Assembly (NCBI GenBank): GCA_905221035.1
Contig: CAJNBP010000017.1
Coordinates: forward strand, 1-32,816
DNA: 32,816 nt
Source of the DNA: a bacterium
GTDB lineage: Bacteria > Bacillota > Bacilli > Lactobacillales > Streptococcaceae
Direction of reading: 5' to 3'
The notes below the pieces were generated by a model. It was not told the origin of the DNA and searched no databases. It saw only the letters and a list, made by a program, of their open reading frames with translations. The translations under genes were made by a program, and so were the position numbers. Every line of letters starts with the position of its first letter. Positions within the stretch are counted from its first letter, which is position 1. Positions 24,922-32,816 of the stretch are shown here, piece after piece.

Positions 24922-26763
24922 ATGACAAAATTAAGAGAAGATATCCGTAACATTGCGATTATCGCCCACGTTGACCACGGTAAAACAACCCTCGTTGACG
25001 AATTATTGAAACAATCAGAAACGCTTGATGCACGTACTGAATTGGCTGAGCGTGCTATGGACTCAAACGATATCGAAAAAGAGCGTGGAATTACCATCCT
25101 TGCTAAAAATACAGCCGTTGCCTACAACGGAACTCGTATCAATATCATGGACACTCCAGGACACGCGGACTTCGGTGGAGAAGTTGAGCGTATCATGAAA
25201 ATGGTTGACGGTGTTGTCTTGGTCGTAGATGCTTACGAAGGAACCATGCCACAAACTCGTTTCGTATTGAAAAAAGCTTTGGAACAAGATCTTGTCCCAA
25301 TCGTTGTTGTTAATAAAATCGATAAACCATCAGCTCGTCCAGCTGAAGTAGTGGACGAAGTCTTAGAACTTTTCATCGAGCTTGGTGCAGATGATGACCA
25401 GCTTGATTTCCCAGTGGTGTATGCTTCAGCTATCAATGGAACTTCTTCATTGTCAGATGATCCAGCTGACCAAGAAGCTACTATGGCGCCAATCTTTGAC
25501 ACGATTATCGACCACATCCCAGCTCCAGTAGATAACTCAGATGAGCCTTTGCAATTCCAAGTATCACTTTTGGACTACAATGACTTCGTTGGTCGTATCG
25601 GTATCGGTCGTGTCTTCCGTGGTACTGTTAAGGTTGGGGACCAAGTTACCCTTTCTAAACTTGATGGCACAACTAAAAACTTCCGTGTTACAAAACTCTT
25701 CGGTTTCTTTGGTTTGGAACGTCGTGAAATCCAAGAAGCTAAAGCAGGTGATTTGATTGCCGTTTCAGGTATGGAAGATATCTTTGTCGGTGAAACTATC
25801 ACTCCGACAGACGCAGTTGAAGCTCTTCCAATCCTACACATCGATGAGCCAACTCTTCAAATGACTTTCTTGGTCAACAACTCACCATTTGCTGGTAAAG
25901 AAGGTAAATGGGTGACTTCTCGTAAAGTAGAAGAGCGCCTTCAAGCTGAATTGCAAACAGACGTTTCCCTTCGTGTTGACCCAACTGATTCACCAGATAA
26001 ATGGACGGTTTCAGGACGTGGAGAATTGCACTTGTCAATCCTTATCGAAACAATGCGTCGTGAGGGCTATGAACTTCAAGTATCTCGTCCAGAAGTTATC
26101 GTAAAAGAAATCGATGGTGTGAAATGTGAGCCATTTGAACGTGTTCAAATCGACACTCCAGAAGAATACCAAGGGTCTGTTATCCAAAGCCTTTCTGAAC
26201 GTAAGGGTGAAATGTTGGATATGATTTCAACTGGTAATGGTCAAACTCGTTTGGTCTTCCTTGTTCCAGCGCGTGGTTTGATCGGATACTCAACTGAGTT
26301 CTTGTCAATGACTCGTGGTTACGGTATCATGAACCATACCTTCGACCAATACTTGCCATTGATTCCAGGTGAAATTGGTGGTCGTCACCGTGGTGCCCTT
26401 GTTTCTATCGATGCTGGTAAGGCTACAACTTACTCAATCATGTCTATCGAAGAACGTGGTACTATCTTTGTCAACCCAGGTACTGAGGTTTACGAAGGAA
26501 TGATCATCGGTGAAAACTCTCGTGAAAATGACTTGACAGTTAACATCACTAAGGCAAAACAAATGACCAACGTTCGTTCAGCTACTAAGGACCAAACAGC
26601 TGTTATCAAGACACCTCGTATCTTGACACTTGAAGAGTCTCTTGAGTTCTTGAACGACGATGAGTACATGGAAGTAACGCCTGAGTCTATCCGTTTGCGT
26701 AAACAAATACTTAACAAGGCAGAACGTGAGAAAGCTAACAAGAAGAAAAAATCAGCTGAATAA
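24922..26763 (+). CDS. typA: Ribosome-associated translational GTPase TypA/BipA
   Basis: A 613-residue translational GTPase of the EF-G-like family, involved in ribosome assembly and stress adaptation. The G domain has G1 AHVDHGKTT (15-23), the switch region ERGITI, G3 DTPGHADF and G4 NKID. Domains II, III ([10 protein letters not shown]) and V follow, then the BipA-specific C-terminal domain with GRHRGALVS. The length is normal. ATG 24922 is chosen over the in-frame TTG 24901 on the basis of AGAGGAAAT and the family start [10 protein letters not shown]. Codons are of the highly expressed type (GGT, CGT, AAA, GAA). It is followed after 19 nt by a small membrane protein gene. Confidence 0.96.
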   Translation: MTKLREDIRNIAIIAHVDHGKTTLVDELLKQSETLDARTELAERAMDSNDIEKERGITILAKNTAVAYNGTRINIMDTPGHADFGGEVERIMKMVDGVVLVVDAYEGTMPQTRFVLKKALEQDLVPIVVVNKIDKPSARPAEVVDEVLELFIELGADDDQLDFPVVYASAINGTSSLSDDPADQEATMAPIFDTIIDHIPAPVDNSDEPLQFQVSLLDYNDFVGRIGIGRVFRGTVKVGDQVTLSKLDGTTKNFRVTKLFGFFGLERREIQEAKAGDLIAVSGMEDIFVGETITPTDAVEALPILHIDEPTLQMTFLVNNSPFAGKEGKWVTSRKVEERLQAELQTDVSLRVDPTDSPDKWTVSGRGELHLSILIETMRREGYELQVSRPEVIVKEIDGVKCEPFERVQIDTPEEYQGSVIQSLSERKGEMLDMISTGNGQTRLVFLVPARGLIGYSTEFLSMTRGYGIMNHTFDQYLPLIPGEIGGRHRGALVSIDAGKATTYSIMSIEERGTIFVNPGTEVYEGMIIGENSRENDLTVNITKAKQMTNVRSATKDQTAVIKTPRILTLEESLEFLNDDEYMEVTPESIRLRKQILNKAEREKANKKKKSAE

Positions 26764-26782
26764 GAGCTAGAAAGAGATAGAG

Positions 26783-27037
26783 ATGGTTTATTTAATCATA
26801 GGAATCCTCTTATTACTACTCTATGTATTTGCGACACCAGAAAGCATTAAAGGGACAGTCAATATCGTCCTTGTCGTTTTTGCTTTCGTAGCACTTTTGA
26901 TTTTGCTCATGCTGTCTGTTCTGCAAATCTTTCAGCTACCGACAGAATTCTTCATCGCAGTCGCCATGCTCTTCTTAGCATACTTTAGCTTGCGAGATAT
27001 TACCCTCATGTCGGTCCAAAAAAGTAAAAGAAGATAA
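26783..27037 (+). CDS. DUF3165 family small membrane protein
   Basis: An 84-residue, very hydrophobic protein with three predicted membrane segments (about 2-17, 25-50, 54-68) and a short basic tail ending KSKRR. It matches the DUF3165 family of streptococcal proteins of unknown function. It starts 19 nt after typA with an AGAAAGAGATAGAG purine-rich site, and a terminator follows, so it is co-transcribed with typA. Nothing else ties it to TypA. Confidence 0.82.
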   Translation: MVYLIIGILLLLLYVFATPESIKGTVNIVLVVFAFVALLILLMLSVLQIFQLPTEFFIAVAMLFLAYFSLRDITLMSVQKSKRR

Positions 27038-27061
27038 AAAGAGAGTTTCGGCTCTCTTTTT
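27036..27061 (+). terminator. Terminator of the typA operon
   Basis: AAAAAGAGAG (27036-27045), loop TTTCGG, CTCTCTTTTT (27052-27061). The start overlaps the DUF3165 stop. A second weaker hairpin (AATGCT / AGCATT, 27071-27089) with a T-rich tail follows and may be a backup. Confidence 0.85.
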
Positions 27062-27115
27062 GCTTGTTAGAATGCTGAATCTGAGCATTTTCATTTAGAA
27101 TTATTTCCATAAAAA

Positions 27116-27124
27116 TGGTAAAAT
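27116..27124 (+). promoter_or_regulatory. Extended -10 promoter of murD-murG-divIB
   Basis: TGGTAAAAT (TG + n + TAAAAT), 27 nt before the murD start; the -35 is weak. Confidence 0.55.
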
Positions 27125-27151
27125 AGTAAGAGTAGAAATGGAGTTCGAGAC

Positions 27152-28504
27152 ATGAAAGTAATAGATCAATTTAAAAATAAGAAAGTCCTTGTTTTAGGTT
27201 TGGCAAAGTCAGGTGAATCTGCAGCTCGTTTGTTGGACAAGCTAGGTGCCATTGTGACAGTAAATGATGGGAAGCCTTTCGAGGACAATCCAGCTGCCCA
27301 AAGTTTGCTGGAAGAAGGGATCAAGGTCATCACAGGTGGCCATCCTTTGGAACTCTTGGATGAAGAGTTTGCCCTTATGGTGAAAAATCCAGGTATACCT
27401 TACAGCAATCCCATGATAGAAAAGGCTTTGGCAAAAGGTATCCCTGTCTTGACTGAAGTCGAATTGGCTTACTTGATTTCAGAAGCGCCAATTATCGGTA
27501 TCACAGGTTCGAACGGTAAAACAACCACAACGACTATGATTGGGGAAGTTTTGACTGCTGCTGGACAACATGGTCTCTTATCAGGAAATATCGGCTATAC
27601 TGCCAGTCAAGTGGCTCAAACTGCGACAGATAAGGACACTCTTGTTATGGAACTTTCTTCTTTCCAACTCATGGGTGTCCAAGAATTCCATCCTGAGATT
27701 GCGGTTATTACCAACCTCATGCCAACTCATATCGACTACCATGGTTCTTTTGAGGAGTATGTAGCAGCCAAGTGGAATATCCAGAACAAGATGACAGCAG
27801 ATGATTTCCTTGTCTTGAACTTTAACCAAGACTTGGCAAAAGAATTGGCTAGCAAAACACAAGCCACTGTTGTTTCATTCTCAACACAGGAAAAGGTTGA
27901 TGGAGCTTATTTGGAAGATGGTCAGCTCTACTTCCGTGGTGAAGTAGTCATGGCAGCTAGTGAAATCGGAGTTCCAGGTAGTCACAATGTGGAAAATGCC
28001 CTTGCGACTATTGCAGTAGCCAAGCTCCGTGGTGTGGATAACCAAACCATCAAGGAAACTCTTTCAGCCTTTGGTGGTGTCAAACATCGTCTCCAATTTG
28101 TGGATGAAATTCAGGGTGTCAAATTCTATAATGATAGCAAGTCAACCAATATCTTGGCTACTCAAAAAGCCTTGTCAGGATTTGACAACAGCACGGTCAT
28201 CTTGATTGCAGGTGGTTTGGACCGTGGGAATGAGTTTGACGAATTGGTACCAGACATTACTGGACTCAAGAAGATGGTCATCCTCGGTCAATCTGCTGAA
28301 CGTGTCAAACGGGCAGCGGATAAGGCTGGTGTCGCTTATGTGGATGCCACTGACATTGCAGATGCGACTCGCAAGGCCTATGAGCTAGCGACTCAAGGAG
28401 ATGTGGTTCTTCTCAGTCCTGCCAATGCCAGCTGGGATATGTATGCTAACTTTGAAGTACGTGGCGACCTCTTTATCGACACAGTAGCGGAGTTAAAGGA
28501 ATAA
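27152..28504 (+). CDS. murD: UDP-N-acetylmuramoylalanine--D-glutamate ligase
   Basis: A 450-residue Mur ligase that adds D-glutamate to UDP-MurNAc-L-Ala in peptidoglycan precursor synthesis. It shows an N-terminal Rossmann-like domain ([17 protein letters not shown]), the ATP-binding P-loop [11 protein letters not shown] (117-127), the central ELSSFQLMG region with metal-binding residues, and the C-terminal domain starting at about [11 protein letters not shown] and containing NDSKSTN and GGLDRG. The length is normal. It is the first gene of murD-murG-divIB; murG begins one base after its stop. Confidence 0.96.
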   Translation: MKVIDQFKNKKVLVLGLAKSGESAARLLDKLGAIVTVNDGKPFEDNPAAQSLLEEGIKVITGGHPLELLDEEFALMVKNPGIPYSNPMIEKALAKGIPVLTEVELAYLISEAPIIGITGSNGKTTTTTMIGEVLTAAGQHGLLSGNIGYTASQVAQTATDKDTLVMELSSFQLMGVQEFHPEIAVITNLMPTHIDYHGSFEEYVAAKWNIQNKMTADDFLVLNFNQDLAKELASKTQATVVSFSTQEKVDGAYLEDGQLYFRGEVVMAASEIGVPGSHNVENALATIAVAKLRGVDNQTIKETLSAFGGVKHRLQFVDEIQGVKFYNDSKSTNILATQKALSGFDNSTVILIAGGLDRGNEFDELVPDITGLKKMVILGQSAERVKRAADKAGVAYVDATDIADATRKAYELATQGDVVLLSPANASWDMYANFEVRGDLFIDTVAELKE

Positions 28505-28505
28505 T

Positions 28506-29564
28506 ATGAAAAAAATTGTCTTTACAGGTGGGGGGACGGTTGGACACGTTACCCTCAATCTTTTGTTAATGCCTAAGTTCATCGAAGATGGCTGGGAAGT
28601 CCACTATATCGGGGACAAGCGTGGTATCGAACACCAAGAAATCCTTAAGTCAGGTCTAGATGTCACCTTCCATTCTATTGCGACTGGGAAATTGCGTCGC
28701 TATTTCTCTTGGCAAAATATGCTGGATGTCTTCAAAGTTGGTTGGGGAATTGTCCAATCGCTCTTTATCATGTTGCGGCTTCGCCCACAGGCTCTTTTTT
28801 CAAAGGGGGGCTTTGTCTCAGTACCTCCCGTTATCGCTGCGCGTGTGTCGGGAGTACCGGTCTTTATTCATGAATCTGACCTATCTATGGGCTTGGCCAA
28901 TAAAATCGCCTATAAGTTTGCGACGAAGATGTATTCAACCTTTGAGCAAGCTTCAAGTTTGGCTAAGGTCGAGCATGTGGGAGCAGTGACAAAGGTTTCA
29001 GACCAAAATACTCTAGAACCAGATGAATTGGTGGATATTCAAACCCACTTTAATCCTAAATTGCCAACTGTATTGTTCGTTGGCGGTTCTGCAGGTGCTC
29101 GTGTCTTTAACCAATTGGTGACAGACCATAAAAAAGAACTGACAGAGCGCTACAATATTATCAATCTAACTGGAGATTCTAGTCTGAACGAGTTGAGCCA
29201 AAATCTCTTTCGTGTTGATTATGTGACCAATCTCTATCAACCCTTGATGGGCTTGACTGACATTGTTGTGACACGTGGTGGTGCCAATACGATTTTTGAG
29301 CTCTTGGCCATGGCAAAATTACATGTCATTGTGCCGCTTGGTCGTGAAGCTAGTCGTGGTGACCAGATCGAGAACGCAGCCTACTTTGTTAAGAAAGGCT
29401 ATGCAGAAGAGCTTCAAGAAAGCGATTTGACCTTGGACAGTTTGGAAGAGAAGCTTTCTCACTTACTAAGTCACAAGGAAGACTATCAAGCGAAGATGAA
29501 GGCTTCTAAGGAATTGAAATCTCTAGCAGATTTTTATCAATTATTGAAAAAAGATTTATCATAA
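28506..29564 (+). CDS. murG: UDP-N-acetylglucosamine--N-acetylmuramyl-pentapeptide transferase (lipid II synthase)
   Basis: A 352-residue GT28-family enzyme that adds GlcNAc to lipid I at the inner membrane face. The N-terminal motif is GGGTVGHV (the classical GGTGGH loop with Val, as in other streptococci). [29 protein letters not shown] and the C-terminal [12 protein letters not shown] and [22 protein letters not shown] motifs are all present. It sits between murD and divIB in the usual division cluster order. Confidence 0.95.
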   Translation: MKKIVFTGGGTVGHVTLNLLLMPKFIEDGWEVHYIGDKRGIEHQEILKSGLDVTFHSIATGKLRRYFSWQNMLDVFKVGWGIVQSLFIMLRLRPQALFSKGGFVSVPPVIAARVSGVPVFIHESDLSMGLANKIAYKFATKMYSTFEQASSLAKVEHVGAVTKVSDQNTLEPDELVDIQTHFNPKLPTVLFVGGSAGARVFNQLVTDHKKELTERYNIINLTGDSSLNELSQNLFRVDYVTNLYQPLMGLTDIVVTRGGANTIFELLAMAKLHVIVPLGREASRGDQIENAAYFVKKGYAEELQESDLTLDSLEEKLSHLLSHKEDYQAKMKASKELKSLADFYQLLKKDLS

Positions 29565-29573
29565 GGAAAGTAA

Positions 29574-30818
29574 ATGTCAAAAGATAAGAAAAATGAGGGC
29601 AAAGAAATCCTCGAAGAATTTAAAGAGTTATCAGAATGGCAGAAACGAAACCAAGAATATCTAAAAAAGAAGGCTGAAGAAGAGGCAGCCCTAGCTGAGG
29701 AGAAGGAAAGGGAAAGAAAAACTCGAATGGCTTCGAAATCTGAAAAGTTAGATGAAACTGAAGACCAAGAGAGTGAGTCTGATCCAAAAGACCCAGAATC
29801 AGCTAAGGAAGAGTCTGAAGAAAAAGTAGAAGAGTCAGAAGACGTCGAAAAAGAAGTATACAAAGAGAAATCAAAGTCTACAGAGAACGAGGACCAGGAT
29901 AAAAAGCTTGCTAAAAAGGTTACAAAAGAAAAACCAGCCAAAGCAAAGATTCCTGGCCTCCATATCTTACGAGCCTTAACGATTTTATTTCCAAGTCTGC
30001 TTTTATTGATTGTCTCTGCCTACTTACTCAGTCCATATGCGACCATGAAGGATATCCGTATTGAGGGAACGGTTCAAACTACGTCTGATGATATTCGACA
30101 GGCTTCAGGCATTCAGGATTCAGATTATACGATTAACCTTCTGCTAGATAAGGCAAAATATGAAGAGCAGATCAAGTCTAACTATTGGGTGGAATCAGCT
30201 CAGCTTGTTTATCAATTTCCAACCAAGTTTACTATAAAGGTCAAGGAATACGATATTGTGGCCTACTATATTTCTGGTGAAAATCATTATCCTATTCTTT
30301 CCAGTGGTCAGCTTGAGACTAGTGCTGTGAGCTTGGTCAGTCTACCAGAAACTTATTTGTCTGTTCTCTTTAATGATAGTGAACAAATCAAGGCTTTTGT
30401 CTCAGAACTTTCTCAAATTAGTCCAGAACTCAAGGCTGCTATCCAAAAGGTGGAATTAGCCCCAAGCAAGGTAACTTCAGATTTAATTAGATTGACCATG
30501 AATGATTCGGACGAGGTCTTGGTTCCCCTGTCTGAAATGAGCAAGAAATTGCCTTACTACACTAAGATTAAGCCACAATTGTCAGAACCAAGTGTGGTCG
30601 ACATGGAGGCTGGAATCTATAGCTACACTGTGGCGGATAAATTAATTATGGAGGCTGAGGAAAAAGCCAAACAAGAGGCTAAGGAAGCTGAGAAGAAACA
30701 GAAAGAGGAAGAGAAGAAAAGGTTGGAAGAACAGCAGAATAAATTGGAAGAAGAGAAGAAAAAATTGGAGGAAGAGAGCAATCGAAACCAAACAAGTCAG
30801 CGTTCATCGCGTCGCTAG
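29574..30818 (+). CDS. divIB: Cell division protein DivIB/FtsQ
   Basis: A 414-residue bitopic division protein that works with DivIC and FtsL at the septum. It has a long, highly charged cytoplasmic N-terminus (about 1-128, rich in Glu, Lys, Ser), one membrane segment (about 131-153), a POTRA-like domain beginning MKDIRIEGTVQTTSDDI, and a beta domain. The C-terminal tail from about 355 is an extremely Glu/Lys-rich stretch predicted as a long helix or coiled coil, ending in a basic Ser/Arg tail. A GGAAAG site precedes ATG 29574, 9 nt after murG. No strong terminator follows before the pyr promoter. Confidence 0.93.
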   Translation: MSKDKKNEGKEILEEFKELSEWQKRNQEYLKKKAEEEAALAEEKERERKTRMASKSEKLDETEDQESESDPKDPESAKEESEEKVEESEDVEKEVYKEKSKSTENEDQDKKLAKKVTKEKPAKAKIPGLHILRALTILFPSLLLLIVSAYLLSPYATMKDIRIEGTVQTTSDDIRQASGIQDSDYTINLLLDKAKYEEQIKSNYWVESAQLVYQFPTKFTIKVKEYDIVAYYISGENHYPILSSGQLETSAVSLVSLPETYLSVLFNDSEQIKAFVSELSQISPELKAAIQKVELAPSKVTSDLIRLTMNDSDEVLVPLSEMSKKLPYYTKIKPQLSEPSVVDMEAGIYSYTVADKLIMEAEEKAKQEAKEAEKKQKEEEKKRLEEQQNKLEEEKKKLEEESNRNQTSQRSSRR

Positions 30819-30861
30819 GTTTACCTTTTCTCCTATAGCTCTTTAGTTGCTATGTTTTTAC

Positions 30862-30890
30862 TTGACAAGTGCTAGTAGAAATAATAGAAT
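30862..30890 (+). promoter_or_regulatory. pyrF-pyrE promoter
   Basis: Perfect -35 TTGACA (30862-30867), a 17-nt spacer and -10 TAGAAT (30885-30890). This is the best sigma-A promoter in the window. Transcription should start about 30897, just before the PyrR attenuator. Confidence 0.85.
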
Positions 30891-30897
30891 AGTAAAA

Positions 30898-30997
30898 AAC
30901 CTTTAAAGCAGTCCAGAGAGGCAGCTAAGGTTAGACGGTGAAAGGGTGGAGACTACCCATTTTTCGTGGAACCTTGCTGTTGGCAGGTTCCTTTTTT
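30898..30997 (+). promoter_or_regulatory. PyrR-dependent transcription attenuator of pyrF
   Basis: Three mutually exclusive structures can be read. The PyrR-binding hairpin is closed by AACCTT (30898-30903) with AAGGTT (30927-30932), and its loop carries TCCAGAGAGGC (30912-30922), the conserved PyrR recognition sequence. The terminator is GGAACCTTGC...GGCAGGTTCC (30968-30991) with six T residues. The antiterminator is the same AAGGTT (30927-30932) pairing with the AACCTT inside the terminator (30970-30975). PyrR with UMP should stabilise the first hairpin and allow termination when pyrimidines are plentiful. Confidence 0.88.
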
Positions 30998-31050
30998 CGT
31001 GGCTTCTGTTGACCAGACTCTCTCACTAGCAAAGGTAAAAGGAGAAACCT

Positions 31051-31746
31051 ATGCGAGAACATCGTCCAGTCATTGCTCTTGATTTTCCTAGTTTTGAGGC
31101 GGTCAAGGAATTCTTAGCTCATTTTCCAGCAGAAGAAAGCCTTTATCTCAAGATAGGGATGGAGCTCTATTACGCAACAGGGCCTGAGATTGTGTCCTAC
31201 TTAAAAGGTCAGGGTCATAGTGTCTTTTTAGATCTAAAACTTCATGACATTCCTAATACAGTCAAGTCAGCCATGAAGGTTTTGTCTCAACTTGGTGTCG
31301 ATATGACCAATGTTCATGCGGCTGGTGGTGTAGAGATGATGAAGGCTGCGCGTGAAGGTCTTGGAAGTCAAGCCAAATTGATCGCTGTAACGCAGCTGAC
31401 ATCAACGTCAGAAGCCCAGATGCGGGAGTTTCAAAATATCCAAACCAGCCTGCAAGAGTCTGTAATCCACTATGCTAAGAAAACAGCTGAAGCTGGCTTG
31501 GATGGTGTCGTTTGCTCAGCTCAGGAAGTTCAACTCATCAAGCAGGCGACCAATCCAGATTTTATCTGTCTGACACCGGGCATTCGTCCAGCAGGTACTG
31601 CGGTTGGAGATCAAAAACGTGTGATGACGCCAGCAGATGCCTATCAAATCGGTAGTGACTATATCGTAGTGGGACGTCCCATTACCCAAGCTGAGAATCC
31701 TGTTGCAGCTTATCATGCCATCAAGGATGAATGGAACCAAGACTAG
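31051..31746 (+). CDS. pyrF: Orotidine 5'-phosphate decarboxylase
   Basis: A 231-residue enzyme that makes UMP from OMP, the last step of de novo UMP synthesis. It shows the catalytic signature [12 protein letters not shown] with the Lys-Asp network, LTPGIRPAG near the phosphate-binding loop, and VVGRPITQA at the C-terminus. The start is supported by AAAGGAGAAA. It lies behind the PyrR attenuator and 39 nt before pyrE. Confidence 0.96.
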   Translation: MREHRPVIALDFPSFEAVKEFLAHFPAEESLYLKIGMELYYATGPEIVSYLKGQGHSVFLDLKLHDIPNTVKSAMKVLSQLGVDMTNVHAAGGVEMMKAAREGLGSQAKLIAVTQLTSTSEAQMREFQNIQTSLQESVIHYAKKTAEAGLDGVVCSAQEVQLIKQATNPDFICLTPGIRPAGTAVGDQKRVMTPADAYQIGSDYIVVGRPITQAENPVAAYHAIKDEWNQD

Positions 31747-31785
31747 AATTAAAGAAATAGATTAGAAAAATAAAAGGAGAAGACC

Positions 31786-32418
31786 ATGACACTTGCTAAA
31801 GATATCGCTAGCCACCTCTTGAAAATTCAAGCCGTTTACCTCAAACCAGAGGAGCCTTTCACTTGGGCATCTGGTATCAAGTCGCCAATTTACACGGATA
31901 ACCGTGTGACCCTTGCCTATCCAGAAACTCGTACTCTCATTGGAAATGGTTTTGTGGATGCTATCAAAGAAGCCTTTCCAGAGGTTGAAGTGATTGCAGG
32001 AACTGCGACAGCAGGGATTCCACACGGAGCTATCATTGCTGACAAGATGAATCTGCCATTTGCCTACATCCGTAGCAAACCAAAAGACCACGGAGCTGGT
32101 AATCAAATTGAAGGTCGCGTGGCTCAAGGTCAAAAAATGGTAGTGGTTGAAGACCTTATTTCAACTGGCGGTTCTGTTCTTGAAGCGGTAGCTGCTGCTA
32201 AACGTGAAGGCGCAGATGTGCTTGGAGTTGTAGCGATTTTCAGTTATCAATTGCCAAAGGCAGATAAGAACTTTGCGGATGCTGGCGTGAAATTGGTGAC
32301 ACTTTCAAACTACAGCGAACTCATCCACCTAGCCCAAGAAGAAGGCTATATCACACCAGAAGGATTGGGCCTCTTAAAACGCTTTAAAGAAGACCAAGAA
32401 AATTGGCAAGAAGTGTAG
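31786..32418 (+). CDS. pyrE: Orotate phosphoribosyltransferase
   Basis: A 210-residue enzyme that joins orotate to PRPP to form OMP, the step before PyrF. The PRPP-binding loop [12 protein letters not shown] and the flexible-loop [13 protein letters not shown] region are present, with [16 protein letters not shown] at the N-terminus. AAAAGGAGAAG precedes the start. It is the second gene of a two-gene pyrimidine operon, and a strong terminator follows. Confidence 0.96.
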   Translation: MTLAKDIASHLLKIQAVYLKPEEPFTWASGIKSPIYTDNRVTLAYPETRTLIGNGFVDAIKEAFPEVEVIAGTATAGIPHGAIIADKMNLPFAYIRSKPKDHGAGNQIEGRVAQGQKMVVVEDLISTGGSVLEAVAAAKREGADVLGVVAIFSYQLPKADKNFADAGVKLVTLSNYSELIHLAQEEGYITPEGLGLLKRFKEDQENWQEV

Positions 32419-32458
32419 AAAAATTAAAGAGTTTTGAGAAAGAGACTTTCATAATATA

Positions 32459-32504
32459 AAAACGCATCATATCAGGTACAGAAATGCTTGATGTGATGCG
32501 TTTT
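32459..32504. terminator. Terminator of pyrF-pyrE
   Basis: The 11-bp stem AAAACGCATCA / TGATGCGTTTT has a second inner pairing (ATCA / TGAT), followed by TTTTATT. It is symmetrical enough to act on both strands. Confidence 0.85.
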
Positions 32505-32645
32505 ATTGTGGAAATGTTTTCCGAAGTTTCTAGTCAAATTGAGTTTTTGCTCTGATTATTTGATTTATACTGTAAACAATGTCATAGAAGGTAGATTAAG
32601 TAAATGTTCCAATATAATAAAATGAACCAAAAATAGTACATAATG

Positions 32646-32654
32646 TGGTATAAT
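32646..32654 (+). promoter_or_regulatory. Extended -10 of the IS630-type transposase
   Basis: TGGTATAAT (TG + n + TATAAT), 6 nt from the start codon, with no -35 and no ribosome site. It predicts a leaderless or near-leaderless transposase mRNA. Confidence 0.5.
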
Positions 32655-32660
32655 ATTCTT

Positions 32661-32816
32661 ATGGCATATTCAATAGATTTTCGTAAAAAAGTTCTCTCTT
32701 ATTGTGAGCGAACAGGTTGTATAACAGAAGCATCACACGTTTTCCAAATCTCACGTAATACCATTTATGGCTGGTTAAAGCTAAAAGAGAAAACAGGAGA
32801 GCTAAACCATCAAGTA
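32661..32816 (+). CDS. IS630-family transposase, N-terminal part (window edge)
   Basis: 52 codons are open to the end of the window: MAYSIDFRKKVLSYCERTG, then a helix-turn-helix (ITEASHVFQISRNTIYGWLKL). This matches the DNA-binding N-terminus of IS630-type transposases, such as the IS630-Spn1 elements common in pneumococcus. The catalytic DDE domain is beyond the window, so it cannot be said whether the copy is intact; in many IS630-Spn1 copies it is split by a frameshift. Confidence 0.8.
   Translation, partial: MAYSIDFRKKVLSYCERTGCITEASHVFQISRNTIYGWLKLKEKTGELNHQV

Larger units (their letters stand above)
32600..32816 (+). mobile_element. Left part of an IS630-type insertion sequence
   Basis: The transposase start at 32661 shows that an insertion sequence begins here. 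Its left end must lie between the pyrE terminator (32504) and the -10 at 32649. The AT-rich 32600-32645 segment is the likely terminal repeat region, but the exact inverted repeat and the TA target duplication cannot be fixed without the right end. The element is inserted downstream of pyrE and breaks no visible gene. Confidence 0.5.

Noticed and set aside
32504..32645. Attempt to define the IS630 left inverted repeat
   Set aside because: The right end is outside the window and no repeat can be verified, so exact boundaries are not claimed.

Overview
The window looks like chromosomal DNA of a Mitis-group streptococcus, either Streptococcus pneumoniae or a close relative such as S. mitis or S. 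pseudopneumoniae. The support is the gene order (zmpB locus, pabBC, choline-binding protein, glucokinase, thyA, miaA-hflX, rnz, typA, murD-murG-divIB, pyrF-pyrE), a BOX repeat, choline-binding repeats, extended -10 promoters (TGnTATAAT) and an IS630-type transposase start. No rRNA, tRNA or CRISPR array was seen. There is no gene-free gap longer than 300 bases.

Layout. Bases 1-111 are the tail of an LPxTG-anchored surface protein. Bases 300-2751 hold an extracytoplasmic redox-repair operon: CcdA electron conduit, thioredoxin-like lipoprotein and membrane-anchored MsrAB. Bases 2780-5271 hold a YesN/LytS-type two-component system (TCS09/ZmpRS type). It is followed by a UPF0340 gene and a 1972-residue zinc metalloprotease of the ZmpB/IgA-protease (M26) family. 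Bases 11890-14868 hold a folate-branch PabB-PabC fusion, an alpha/beta hydrolase and a short CbpL-like choline-binding protein with an Excalibur domain. Bases 14890-17365 hold glucokinase (with a near-consensus cre-like palindrome over its -35), a stand-alone HD-type (p)ppGpp hydrolase-like protein and thymidylate synthase. A BOX element begins inside the thyA stop codon and is followed by a 56-residue DUF3042 gene on the minus strand.

Bases 17800-22322 form a tight plus-strand operon for RNA maturation and housekeeping: miaA, hflX, an unknown gene, rnz and a short-chain dehydrogenase. Bases 22376-24760 hold a LysR regulator (minus), yqgQ with a degenerate rhodanese (plus), and an RsuA-type pseudouridine synthase (minus). 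Bases 24860-27061 hold typA and a DUF3165 membrane protein. Bases 27100-30818 hold the murD-murG-divIB cell-wall and division cluster. Bases 30862-32504 hold pyrF-pyrE behind a PyrR-type attenuator. The window ends in the first 52 codons of an IS630-type transposase.

Most of the window is a conserved backbone. No clearly new multi-gene system was found. The items most worth a second look are: five starts whose extended -10 lies 6-9 nt from the start codon (predicted leaderless or near-leaderless mRNAs); the cre-like palindrome at glcK; the stand-alone alarmone-hydrolase-like HD protein; the rhodanese that lost its catalytic cysteine; the short CbpL; and the zmpB locus architecture. All family and strain comparisons are from memory, not from searches.
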